Source of the DNA: an uncultured Oscillospiraceae bacterium
GTDB taxonomy: Bacteria > Bacillota > Clostridia > Oscillospirales > Oscillospiraceae
NCBI GenBank assembly: GCA_947632155.1
Contig: CANROF010000009.1
Coordinates: 1-56,388, forward strand
Length of the DNA: 56,388 bases
Direction of reading: 5' to 3'
Shown: positions 24,102-32,233 of the stretch, in pieces
Position numbering within the stretch: the first letter of the stretch is position 1
How the letters are laid out: each line of letters begins with the position of its first letter
Program-made: the position numbers and the translations under genes
Notes under the pieces: generated by a model
Databases searched by the model: none
What the model saw: only the letters and a program-made list of their open reading frames with translations
What the model was told of the DNA's origin: nothing

Positions 24102-25064
24102 ATGAATGAGATTTTGAAAACCATTTCCAACATCGGTATCGTCCCCGTCGTGGCTATTGAGGACGCCAAAAAGGCCGTGCCTCTGGCAAAGGCCCTGGTG
24201 GCCGGCGGCCTCCCCACCGCCGAGATCACGTTCCGCACCGCCGCGGCGGAGGACGCCATGCGCGCCATCGCCGCCGAGGTCCCCGAGATGCTCATCGGCG
24301 CCGGCACCGTCCTCACTCCCGATCAGCTCGACCGGGCCCTGGACGCCGGCAGCAAATTCATCGTCTCCCCCGGCTTCAACCCGGATATGGTGAAATACGG
24401 CCTTTCCAAGGGCGCCCTGATGCTCCCCGGCACCGCCACCGGCGGCGAGATGGAGCAGGCCATGGCCCTTGGGCTCGACGTGGTGAAATTCTTCCCCGCC
24501 GAGCAGAACGGCGGCATCGCCAAGATCAAGGCCCTGGCGGGACCCTACAAGAAGCTCAAATGGATGCCCACCGGCGGCGTCACCACCAAGAATCTGATGG
24601 ATTACCTCTCCTTCGACCAGATCGTGGCCTGCGGCGGCACCTGGATGGTGAAGTCCGACCTCATCGAGAACGAGAAGTGGGACGAGATCACCGCCATCTG
24701 CAAGGACGCCGTAAAGACCATGCTGGGCCTTCAGCTCATGCACGTGGGCGTCAACTGCGCCGACCCCGAGGAGGCCGCCAGCGTGGCCCGCTCCTTCGAG
24801 GCCCTCTTCGGCTTCGCCTACAAGCCGGGCAACAGCTCCGACTTCGCCGGGACCTACGTTGAGTGCATGAAGAAGCCCGGCCGCGGCAAGAACGGCCACA
24901 TCGGCATCGGCACCAACAGCGTGGACCGCGCCATGTACCACCTGGGCCGCCAGGGCGTGAAATTCGATGAGAGCTCCATCTCCTACAACGACAAGGGCCA
25001 GGCCAAGAACGTCTACCTCCAGGGCGAGATCGGCGGATTTGCCATCCATGTAATGAAAAAATAA
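24102..25064 (+). CDS. eda: KDPG/KHG aldolase fused to a glyoxalase-like (VOC) domain
   Basis: The N-terminal 210 residues are a full KDPG aldolase, which splits 2-keto-3-deoxy-6-phosphogluconate into pyruvate and glyceraldehyde 3-phosphate. Visible motifs are the Glu of PTAEITFRT, GAGTVLT, FIVSPGFNPDMVK, the Schiff-base lysine in DVVKFFPAEQ and WMPTGGV. After a linker, residues about 215-320 (LQLMHVGVNC to GGFAIHVMKK) look like a VOC/glyoxalase-type domain. The extra domain could bind a metal and a keto-acid, but its role is unknown. AGGAGGG precedes the ATG. This is the last catabolic step of the operon's pathway. Confidence 0.92.
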   Translation: MNEILKTISNIGIVPVVAIEDAKKAVPLAKALVAGGLPTAEITFRTAAAEDAMRAIAAEVPEMLIGAGTVLTPDQLDRALDAGSKFIVSPGFNPDMVKYGLSKGALMLPGTATGGEMEQAMALGLDVVKFFPAEQNGGIAKIKALAGPYKKLKWMPTGGVTTKNLMDYLSFDQIVACGGTWMVKSDLIENEKWDEITAICKDAVKTMLGLQLMHVGVNCADPEEAASVARSFEALFGFAYKPGNSSDFAGTYVECMKKPGRGKNGHIGIGTNSVDRAMYHLGRQGVKFDESSISYNDKGQAKNVYLQGEIGGFAIHVMKK

Positions 25065-25065
25065 T

Positions 25066-25305
25066 CTGGCTTTGAAGGGCTTCGCCCTTCAAATGCCAAA
25101 GGGGATCTGCCGGTCCCCTGCGCGCGCGGCCTCGTCGTCGCACGAGCCGCTTTACTTCGCCCTTCCTTCGGTCGGGCTCAGGCGCAGGCTCGGCTCCTCC
25201 TCTCCCCACGCAATCGCAGATTGCGCGGGGACCCCATGCCGCACACTCCGGGGACCTGAAAGGGATTTTTTGCGACGCGCATGTCGCCGCAAAAAATATA
25301 AATTT
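25066..25305 (+). repeat. Composite hairpin element, copy 2 (divergent centre)
   Basis: Begins 1 base after the eda stop. Hairpin i has become TTTGAAGGGC/GCCCTTCAAA, the linker is ATGCCAAAGG as in the other copies, and hairpin iv reads ATTTTTTGCGACG with its complement. The central part is about 50 bases longer and different: GGTCCCC/GGGGACC ends enclose smaller GC-rich hairpins. The pieces CCGCACACTCC and AAAGGGATTTTTT are kept. It lies between eda and kdgK within the operon, so it would be transcribed. Confidence 0.8.
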
Positions 25306-25361
25306 TATTCGCGTCTGCGGACGCGAAATCTGCGATGCTTAAAAAGGAGAAATTGAAATTT

Positions 25362-26387
25362 ATGAAAGTCGTAACCTTCGGCGAGCTTATGATCCGGCTC
25401 CAGCCCTACAACTATGAGCGCTTTGTCCAGGCGGACCACCTGGAGTTCACTTTCGGCGGCGGCGAGGCCAACGTGGCCGTGTCCCTGGCCAACTACGGCG
25501 CCCACGCCGTCTATGTCACCAAGCTCCCCGCCCACGCCATCGGCCAGGCGGCCGTCAACTCCCTCCGGCGCTACGGCGTGGACACCACCAAGATCGTCCG
25601 CGGCGGCGACCGGGTGGGCATCTACTTCAACGAAAAGGGCGCCTCCCAGCGCCCCAGCGTCTGCATCTACGACCGGGCCCACTCCGCCATCCAGGAGGCC
25701 GACCCCAGCGAGTTCGACTGGGACGACATCTTCGAGGGCGCCGACTGGTTCCACTTCACCGGCATCACCCCGGCCCTGGGCCCCAACATGGTGGCCGCGT
25801 GCCTGGAGGCCTGCAAGGCCGCCCGTGAGCGGGGCGTCAAGATCTCCTGCGACCTCAACTACCGCGGCAAGCTCTGGACCCGCGACCAGGCCCGGGCCGC
25901 CATGACGGAGCTTTGCCAGTACGTGGACGTGTGCATCTCCAACGAGGAGGACGCCAAGGACGTCTTTGGCATCGAGGCGGAGAACACCGACATCACCGCC
26001 GGGTCCCTCAATAAGGAGGGCTACAAGTCCGTGGCCCGTCAGCTCGCCGACAAGTTCGGCTTTGAGAAGGTAGCCATCACCCTCCGGGAGTCCAAGAGCG
26101 CCTTTGACAACGACTGGAGCGCCATGCTCTACGATGTGAAGACCGGCGAATACTGCTTCTCCAAGCTCTATCACCTCCACATCATCGACCGCATCGGCGG
26201 CGGCGACAGCTTCGGCGGCGGGCTCATCTACGCCCTGCTCACCGGCCACAACACCCAGAGCGCCGTGGAATTTGCCGTGGCGGCCTCGGCCCTCAAGCAC
26301 TCCATCGAGGGCGACTACAACTTCGCCACCGTGGCCGAGGTGGAAAAGCTGGCCGGCGGCGACGCCTCCGGGCGCGTCCAGCGGTAA
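25362..26387 (+). CDS. kdgK: 2-keto-3-deoxygluconate kinase (PfkB family), copy 1
   Basis: Phosphorylates KDG to KDPG with ATP, between UxaA and Eda. The 341-residue protein has ribokinase-fold motifs: N-terminal TFGELMIRL, FGGGEANVAVSLANYG, the sugar-binding middle with SCDLNYRGKLWT, and the anion-hole motif DRIGGGDSFGGGLIYALL carrying the catalytic Asp. The ATG at 25362 matches the family start; AAGGAGA is 11 bases upstream, and a TTG at 25353 is too near the site. A second kinase of the same family follows after 12 bases. Which of the two is the true KDG kinase cannot be decided from sequence alone. Confidence 0.88.
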   Translation: MKVVTFGELMIRLQPYNYERFVQADHLEFTFGGGEANVAVSLANYGAHAVYVTKLPAHAIGQAAVNSLRRYGVDTTKIVRGGDRVGIYFNEKGASQRPSVCIYDRAHSAIQEADPSEFDWDDIFEGADWFHFTGITPALGPNMVAACLEACKAARERGVKISCDLNYRGKLWTRDQARAAMTELCQYVDVCISNEEDAKDVFGIEAENTDITAGSLNKEGYKSVARQLADKFGFEKVAITLRESKSAFDNDWSAMLYDVKTGEYCFSKLYHLHIIDRIGGGDSFGGGLIYALLTGHNTQSAVEFAVAASALKHSIEGDYNFATVAEVEKLAGGDASGRVQR

Positions 26388-26399
26388 GGAGGGCACGGG

Positions 26400-27488
26400 A
26401 TGGAGCATTTCAATCCTCTGACCCATGGAAACAAGGTCGGACAAAAGTTTATCACCTTTGGCGAGATCATGCTCCGCCTCACGCCCCCCAACTATGAAAA
26501 GATCCGCGCCGCCAACGAGTTTGAGGCAAGCTACGGCGGCTCCGAGGCCAACATCGCCCTGGCCCTTGCAAATCTGGGCGTGGACAGCACCTTCTTTTCC
26601 GTGGTGCCCAACAACTCCCTGGGCAAGAGCGCCGTCCGGATGCTCCGGTCCAACGACGTCCACTGCACCCCCGTCATCCTCTCCACCCCGGAGGAGACTC
26701 CCACCCACCGCCTGGGCACCTACTACCTGGAGACGGGCTACGGGATCCGTCCCAGCAAGGTGACCTACGACCGGAAGCACTCCGCCATCTCGGAGTTTGA
26801 CTTCTCCAAGGTTGACGTGGACTACCTCCTGACCGGCTACGACTGGCTGCACCTCTCCGGCATCACCCCGGCGCTCAGCGCAAGCTGCGGGGAGTTCATC
26901 CTGCGGCTCATGGAGAAGGCCAAGGCCAAGGGCATGACCGTCAGCTTTGACGGCAACTTCCGCTCGCTCCTCTGGAGCTGGGAGGAGGCCCGGGACTACT
27001 GCACCAAGTGCCTGCCCTATGTGGACGTGCTCTTCGGCGTGGAGCCCTACCACCTCTACAAGGACCCCGCCGACCCCAAGAAGGGCGACGTGAAGGACGG
27101 CATCTCCCGCCAGCCCAGCTGGGAGGAGCAGGACGAGATCAACCAGGCGTTCGTGGCGGCGTACCCCAACATAAAGTGCATCGCCCGGCACGTACGCTAC
27201 GCCCACTCCGGCTCCGAGAACAGCCTTATGGCCTACATGTGGTACCAGGGCCACACCTTTGAAAGTAAGCTCTTCACCTTCAACATCCTGGACCGCGTGG
27301 GCGGCGGCGACGCTTTCGCCAGCGGCCTCATCTACGCCATGATGATGAACTACAAGCCCATGGACATGATCAACTTCGCCGTGGCCAGCTCCGTCATCAA
27401 GCACACCATCCACGGCGACGGCAACATCACCGACGATGTGGAGAGCATCCGCAACCTCATGAACATGAATTACGACATCAAGCGATAA
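26400..27488 (+). CDS. PfkB family sugar kinase, copy 2 (KdgK paralogue)
   Basis: A 362-residue paralogue of the preceding kinase, with TFGEIMLRLTPPNYEKI, YGGSEANIALALANLG, SFDGNFRSLLW and the catalytic DRVGGGDAFASGLIYAMM. It differs by a 10-residue N-terminal extension and an insertion of about 25 residues (PADPKKGDVKDGIS). AAGGAGG overlaps the stop of copy 1, so the pair is cotranslated. It may also act on KDG, or on a related keto-deoxy sugar from another uronate. Confidence 0.87.
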   Translation: MEHFNPLTHGNKVGQKFITFGEIMLRLTPPNYEKIRAANEFEASYGGSEANIALALANLGVDSTFFSVVPNNSLGKSAVRMLRSNDVHCTPVILSTPEETPTHRLGTYYLETGYGIRPSKVTYDRKHSAISEFDFSKVDVDYLLTGYDWLHLSGITPALSASCGEFILRLMEKAKAKGMTVSFDGNFRSLLWSWEEARDYCTKCLPYVDVLFGVEPYHLYKDPADPKKGDVKDGISRQPSWEEQDEINQAFVAAYPNIKCIARHVRYAHSGSENSLMAYMWYQGHTFESKLFTFNILDRVGGGDAFASGLIYAMMMNYKPMDMINFAVASSVIKHTIHGDGNITDDVESIRNLMNMNYDIKR

Positions 27489-27492
27489 CTGT

Positions 27493-27520
27493 CGCAAAAG
27501 GCCGCTTTGCGGCCTTTTGC
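27493..27520 (+). terminator. Hairpin after the second kinase
   Basis: Stem GCAAAAGGCCGC/GCGGCCTTTTGC four bases after the stop codon region. The T run is inside the stem, so it may be a partial terminator or an mRNA end-stabilising hairpin ahead of uxaC. Confidence 0.6.
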
Positions 27521-27527
27521 CGACCCT

Positions 27528-27632
27528 GTAGGGGCCGATGACCACATCGGCCCACGTTACCCCCTCTGTAGGGGCCGGACACCGTGCCGGCCCACGTTAC
27601 CCCCCTGTAGGGGCCGATGACCACATCGGCCC
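27528..27632 (+). repeat. Tandem array of three 26-bp palindromic repeats
   Basis: Copies at 27528-27553, 27568-27593 and 27607-27632, all in the same orientation and spaced 39-40 bases. The first and third have the GGCCGATG/CATCGGCC core, the middle one GGCCGGAC/GTGCCGGCC. The linkers are near identical (CACGTTACCCC). It occupies the gap between the second kinase and uxaC. Confidence 0.85.
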
Positions 27633-27659
27633 ACATCTTACGTAAAGGAGACGATTCCC

Positions 27660-29093
27660 ATGAAAGAATTTATGGATAAGGACTTCCTCCTGGAAACCGA
27701 AACCGCCAAGCACCTCTTCCACGACTACGCCGAGCACCAGCCCCTGGTGGACTACCACTGTCACATCTCCCCCAAGGAGATCTACGAAAACCGGCGCTTC
27801 AACGACATCGTGGAGGTCTGGCTGGGCGGGGAGAACCCGGACGGGACGTATTTCGGCGACCACTACAAGTGGCGCGTCATGCGCTCCAACGGCGTCCCCG
27901 AGGAGTACGTCACCGGCAATAAGCCCGGCTACGAGCGGTTTTTGAAGTTCGTGGAGTCCCTGGAGATGGCCATCGGCAACCCCATGTACCACTGGTGCAA
28001 CTTAGAGCTCCGGCAGTTTTTCGGCTATGACAAGCCCCTGACCGTGGAAAACGCCAGGGAGTGTTGGGATTTTGTCAACGACAAGCTCCAGCACGACCCC
28101 TCCCTCACCGTCCGGGGCATCATCGAGCGGGCCAACGTGGCCTTCATCGGCACCACCGACGACCCGGTGGACAGCTTGGAGTGGCACGTAAAGCTGGCCG
28201 CCGACCCCACCCTCAAGGTGAAGGTGGCCCCCTCCTACCGCCCCGACAAGGCCATCAACATAAGTAAGCCCGGCTTTGCCGAGTACATCGGGAAGCTGGC
28301 CAAGTCCGTGGGCAAGGAGTCGCTGGACACCGTGGAGGACGTCTGCGCCGCCCTCACCGAGAGGCTCGAGTTCTTCGCCTCCCTGGGCTGCCGCGCCAGC
28401 GACCACGGCCTCGACTACATCCCCTACCGCCCCGGCTGCCCCAAGTGCGTAAACGAGGCCTTCAAGAAGGTCATGAACGGCGAGGAGATCAGCGTCGAGG
28501 ACGCGGAGAAGTACCAGACCGCCATTCTCCTGCACTTGGGCCGCGAGTATCACCGCCTGGGCATCGCCATGCAGCTCCACTATAGCTGCAAGCGCAACGC
28601 CAACACCCGGCTCTACAAAAAGCTGGGCCCCGACACCGGCGTGGACATGATCGCCCAGAACACCTGCGGCGGCGCCATCGCGGACCTCCTGGCGGCTCTG
28701 GACGAGACGAACGAGTGCCCCAAGACCATCCTCTACAGCCTCAACCCCGCCGACAACGAGCAGATCGGCACCATCCTGGGCTGCTTCCAGTCCGACGAGG
28801 TCCCCGGCAAGATCCAGCACGGCTCCGCCTGGTGGTTCAACGACACCAAGTCCGGCATGGAGGACCAGATGCGCTCCCTTGCCAACTTAGGCCTCCTTGG
28901 CAACTTCGTGGGGATGCTCACCGACTCCCGGAGCTTTTTGAGCTACGCCCGCCACGACTACTTCCGCCGCATCTTCTGCAACCTCGTGGGCAACTGGGTG
29001 GAGAACGGCGAATACCCCAACATCGACTCAAGCCTGAAGAAGATCGTAGAGGGCGTCTGCTACCGCAACGCCGCCAGATACTTCGGACTGTAA
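27660..29093 (+). CDS. uxaC: Glucuronate/galacturonate isomerase
   Basis: Isomerises D-galacturonate to D-tagaturonate (and glucuronate to fructuronate), the first step of the pathway. The 477-residue protein has the UxaC opening KDFLLETETAKHLFHDYA and the metal-site motif LVDYHCHISPKEI, then RGIIERANVAFIGTTDDP, HGLDYIP, and the late GMLTDSRSFLSYARHDYFRR. AAAGGAG lies about 9 bases before the ATG. It is the last gene of the uronate operon; a bidirectional terminator follows. No uxuA/uxuB pair is present, so the glucuronate branch is not complete in this window. Confidence 0.96.
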   Translation: MKEFMDKDFLLETETAKHLFHDYAEHQPLVDYHCHISPKEIYENRRFNDIVEVWLGGENPDGTYFGDHYKWRVMRSNGVPEEYVTGNKPGYERFLKFVESLEMAIGNPMYHWCNLELRQFFGYDKPLTVENARECWDFVNDKLQHDPSLTVRGIIERANVAFIGTTDDPVDSLEWHVKLAADPTLKVKVAPSYRPDKAINISKPGFAEYIGKLAKSVGKESLDTVEDVCAALTERLEFFASLGCRASDHGLDYIPYRPGCPKCVNEAFKKVMNGEEISVEDAEKYQTAILLHLGREYHRLGIAMQLHYSCKRNANTRLYKKLGPDTGVDMIAQNTCGGAIADLLAALDETNECPKTILYSLNPADNEQIGTILGCFQSDEVPGKIQHGSAWWFNDTKSGMEDQMRSLANLGLLGNFVGMLTDSRSFLSYARHDYFRRIFCNLVGNWVENGEYPNIDSSLKKIVEGVCYRNAARYFGL

Positions 29094-29150
29094 CCCGCCA
29101 ACCCCCGCCCGCGGGCGTTCCGCTTCCGCTTATCTTGACTTGTACAATAG

Positions 29151-29180
29151 AAGGCGCCCTCCCGGGTGGGAGGGCGCCTT
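29151..29180. terminator. Bidirectional terminator between uxaC and the Cys-rich lipoprotein gene
   Basis: Stem AAGGCGCCCTCCC/GGGAGGGCGCCTT between converging genes. Confidence 0.85.
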
Positions 29181-29202
29181 ACTTGTATTTGGCTTTCTGC
29201 GC

Positions 29203-31953
29203 TCAGCCAAGGAGGCCCTTGGAGTCGGCGCTGTTGAGGATGATGGCGAGCTGGATGCGAGAGATGGGCTGGTCAAGGAGGAGGCTCGTGTTGTCGCCCT
29301 TGAGGCCCAGGGCCTCAACGGCCCAGGCCATAGCCAGGCGGTAGTCGCCCTCCAGCGTTCCGGCGTCGGCGTATTTATCCAGGGCGGAGAGATTCGCGGT
29401 CTGGGAGCCAGTGGCTTTCCAGAGCATATAGATGAGCTCGGGGCGGCTCATGACGGCGTTGAAATCGTCGTTGTCGGTGAGGCCCTTGGAAACGGCCCAA
29501 TTGTACCCTTTTTGTTGCCAGTCATTGCCGGAGGTGTCCACGCCGTTCATCTTGGCGAGAATCGTCATGACCTGGCCGCGGGTAGTGGACTGATTTGGGG
29601 CAAACGTACTGGTGCTAGTCCCGCTCATGAGGCCCTTGTTGTAGACAAAATCGACAGCTTCAGTTTGATACTGGGGAGCGGTGGAGAGATCATTGAACTT
29701 GACAGAGGGATGCTCCTCGACAGGGGGCTGCTCGGGGGACTGGGTCCCGCCGGGCTCAGTGCCGGGCTCGGTTTCTCCGGGCTGGTCCTCGGGCTGGGTG
29801 CCGGGGGCTTTGCCCGTCTCCTCCTCGACCTTGGCCTTATAATCCTCAAGGGTCATGCCGCAGGTGAGGCAGTGGGTGGAGCCGTCGTCGGTGGTGACGA
29901 TCACGTGCTCGGTGACGTCGGCCTTCTCGCCGCAGCCGGTGCAGACGTGCCAGTGGTTGTGGCTGTCGGCGCTCCAAGTCTCGGTGTAGGTGTGGACGTG
30001 CTCGACGTAGTTGGGATCGGCGGCGTCGCAGACGGAGCACTTGCCGTCCTTATAGTCGTGGACGGCGAAGCTGCCCTTCTCGCCGCAGGTGCAGACGTGC
30101 CAGTGGCCGGTGTCGTCGCTGACCCACTGGGCGCCGTAGGCATGGGAGTGGTCCTCCTTCAGGGCCTCGATGGTCTGACCGGAGGCGATCTTCTGGCCGC
30201 AGCCCACGCAGTAGGTGTCGCCGGTGTAGCCGGCCTTGCCAACGGTGGCGGGGACGGCATCCCTTATCTCCGTGCCGCCGGTGTGGTTGTTGGGGTTCTT
30301 GGCGCCGTAGAAGCCGCCGCATTCGACGCATTGCGCCGGGGAGGTGCAGGTGGCGGTGCCGCCGGAGTGGGCCGCGTTCTGAACGGCGGAGCAGCCGGGA
30401 TGCAGACAGTGGCGGTTGTGGCCGCCCTCGCCCGCGCTGACGGGATGGCCCCAGACGTGGGTGTCGCTGCCTTCCACCACGATGGCGTTGCAGACGGAGC
30501 AACGCATATCGTTGGTGCAGTCATCGGTGCTGCCGGAGAGGACGTGCATGGCGCTCTCGGTGACGGTGCAGCCCGCGTTCTGGCACTTGCGGATGTGGGT
30601 GCCGCTGCCGCCGTCAAACCAGGCGCCCCAGTTGTGCGTCTTGGAGGCGGCTGAACCGGTGGTGTAGCCGCAGACGGTGCACTTGTCGGGCTTGGTGCAG
30701 TCATTGGATTTGCCGTTGAAGGTGTGGGCGGCGCTCTCGGTATACGCGCATCCCAGGACGCTTTCGCAATGACGCTCATGGCCCTCAGCGGTCATGATCC
30801 AGTCGCTCATATAGTGCTTGGAATTGCCGTCCTCGATCTTGTTGCCGCACACCGTGCAGTAAATGGGGTCGGTGCAGTAGGTGCGAGTTCCGGGATAATT
30901 GGAGCAGTTGGCAGATCTGGTTTCGCCGCACTTGGTGCAATACTCCCAGTGGCTGAAAGCGCCGTTCCTGCCGGTGCGGCTCGCATTCTTCGGATCGCGC
31001 TCCCGGTACTGCCAGTCATGAGCGCAAACGCCGGGCTTGGCGTCGGCCCTCATCTGGTAGCCGCAGACGGAGCAGAAGCCCGCGCCGTTGTCGGTATGGC
31101 TTTCCGTGTTCGTGCGGATTCTGCACGCCTCGCAGACCTGCCAGTGTCCGCTGGCGTCGCTCTTATAGCCTACATAAGTGTGCTGGCCGCCGGAAATGGT
31201 CTTATGGCAGCGCTGGCATTCTTTCGCAGAAGTGCAGTCCGTCTCCGTCTGCTTGTACTGATGTCCAAGCGCGGGCTTACCTGTTTCAGTAACAGTTGTG
31301 TGGCATCTGTTGCAGGTCTTTGTTATCTCGCCAGGCTCCTCACAGGTCGGCTGCTTCTCGCTGTCAATGCGCCAAGAGTGACCGATGGGATTGTGTTGAC
31401 GGGTATCTTCTGCGGAGCAACTGCTACAAGTCCTGGTTTCGGTATAAGTATCGGAGCAAGGATTTACATTTTCAGGAGCAGACCAATCGCTCCAGGAATG
31501 GCGGCCTCCAGTAGGCATTGTCTTATAACCGCAGCTTGAGCATTCCTCATAAGTCATTGGATTGCCAGTACAACCACCGGTTACTGTGTGCTTCTGAAAG
31601 CTGTGTTCTTTCGCTGTCCAGCCATCTTCCTCATTAACAGGTCTGCATGCGGTGTTCCATGATGCGCCACAGTCGTTGCAGGTTTCTATGGCCCACCAGG
31701 CTTTGCCATATTGGCAGTCATTTTCTACAACCTTTGATGATGTTGTTGTAGACGTGTGCGGGCAGGTTGCCTGGTCGCGGCCAGCCATAGGCACATCCGG
31801 ATCATCCAACACAACATCATCCAAATCTTCCGTATCGTGGTCGTGGCCGTCGTCGGGGCTTTCCGCGGGGGCGGCGCAGCCTCCTAACAGGGCCAGGACC
31901 ATGACGATACACATGACCGCTGAAAGCAGTCTCATTATGTAGGTCTTCTTCAT
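29203..31953 (-). CDS. Large Cys-rich SLH-anchored lipoprotein
   Basis: A 916-residue exported protein. The lipoprotein signal ends in LLGGC, with the lipidated cysteine near residue 26, followed by an acidic linker. Residues about 60-690 hold some 20 units of 25-35 residues, each with a CxxC-type pair and usually a histidine shortly after (CNDCGASW, CSSCGYKT, CTVCGYTT, CTGCGEKA). A Pro/Glu/Gly linker follows, then SLH repeats from about residue 765 to the end. The Cys/His units could bind metal or form stacked disulfides. It therefore carries both a lipid and a wall anchor. The part nearest the start codon is much less GC-rich than the rest. Function unknown. Confidence 0.8.
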   Translation of the reverse strand: MKKTYIMRLLSAVMCIVMVLALLGGCAAPAESPDDGHDHDTEDLDDVVLDDPDVPMAGRDQATCPHTSTTTSSKVVENDCQYGKAWWAIETCNDCGASWNTACRPVNEEDGWTAKEHSFQKHTVTGGCTGNPMTYEECSSCGYKTMPTGGRHSWSDWSAPENVNPCSDTYTETRTCSSCSAEDTRQHNPIGHSWRIDSEKQPTCEEPGEITKTCNRCHTTVTETGKPALGHQYKQTETDCTSAKECQRCHKTISGGQHTYVGYKSDASGHWQVCEACRIRTNTESHTDNGAGFCSVCGYQMRADAKPGVCAHDWQYRERDPKNASRTGRNGAFSHWEYCTKCGETRSANCSNYPGTRTYCTDPIYCTVCGNKIEDGNSKHYMSDWIMTAEGHERHCESVLGCAYTESAAHTFNGKSNDCTKPDKCTVCGYTTGSAASKTHNWGAWFDGGSGTHIRKCQNAGCTVTESAMHVLSGSTDDCTNDMRCSVCNAIVVEGSDTHVWGHPVSAGEGGHNRHCLHPGCSAVQNAAHSGGTATCTSPAQCVECGGFYGAKNPNNHTGGTEIRDAVPATVGKAGYTGDTYCVGCGQKIASGQTIEALKEDHSHAYGAQWVSDDTGHWHVCTCGEKGSFAVHDYKDGKCSVCDAADPNYVEHVHTYTETWSADSHNHWHVCTGCGEKADVTEHVIVTTDDGSTHCLTCGMTLEDYKAKVEEETGKAPGTQPEDQPGETEPGTEPGGTQSPEQPPVEEHPSVKFNDLSTAPQYQTEAVDFVYNKGLMSGTSTSTFAPNQSTTRGQVMTILAKMNGVDTSGNDWQQKGYNWAVSKGLTDNDDFNAVMSRPELIYMLWKATGSQTANLSALDKYADAGTLEGDYRLAMAWAVEALGLKGDNTSLLLDQPISRIQLAIILNSADSKGLLG

Positions 31954-32035
31954 AGGGGTATACCTCCTTCATAGTCGTCCCGGATGCCTTTGCCCGGGCA
32001 CCGGCTGCATGTATGAACGTCCTTTCGGTACCATC

Positions 32036-32104
32036 ATTCTATTTCACGACCGCGAAAAAGTCAATACGCATTTCCTAACTGGTAGGTTTTCTTTCCTAAC
32101 TGGT
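32036..32104 (-). promoter_or_regulatory. Promoter with LytTR-like direct repeats
   Basis: On the minus strand: ACCAGTTAGGAAA at 32104-32092 and again at 32083-32071 (exactly 21 bases apart), then TTGACT (32064-32059), a 17-base spacer and TAGAAT (32041-32036). Two GTT-containing direct repeats 21 bases apart ending just upstream of the -35 box is the arrangement used by LytTR-domain response regulators such as AgrA. The rest of this 280-base gap upstream of the galT stop shows no gene. Confidence 0.6.
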
Positions 32105-32233
32105 CAAAAATCTCCGATTTTTCCCCAATCTGGTTGTATGAAATATACCATTGCCGCAATTATACTTTATGCTGTGAAAGCACGCGCAATTTGCTCCGCG
32201 GTGACCGAAAACGTGTCGAAACGGCGCGATTAT

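Noticed and set aside
25305-27545. 746-codon minus-strand open frame opposite the two kinases
   Set aside because: Antisense shadow of two well-identified PfkB kinases; no domain or ribosome site.
27528-27632. CRISPR-like array of three regularly spaced repeats
   Set aside because: The linkers are near identical rather than unique, the repeats are the dispersed 26-bp palindromes, and no cas genes are present.
29140-30654. 504-codon plus-strand open frame opposite the Cys-rich lipoprotein
   Set aside because: It starts within the bidirectional terminator and shows only low-complexity Gly/Ala/Val sequence.
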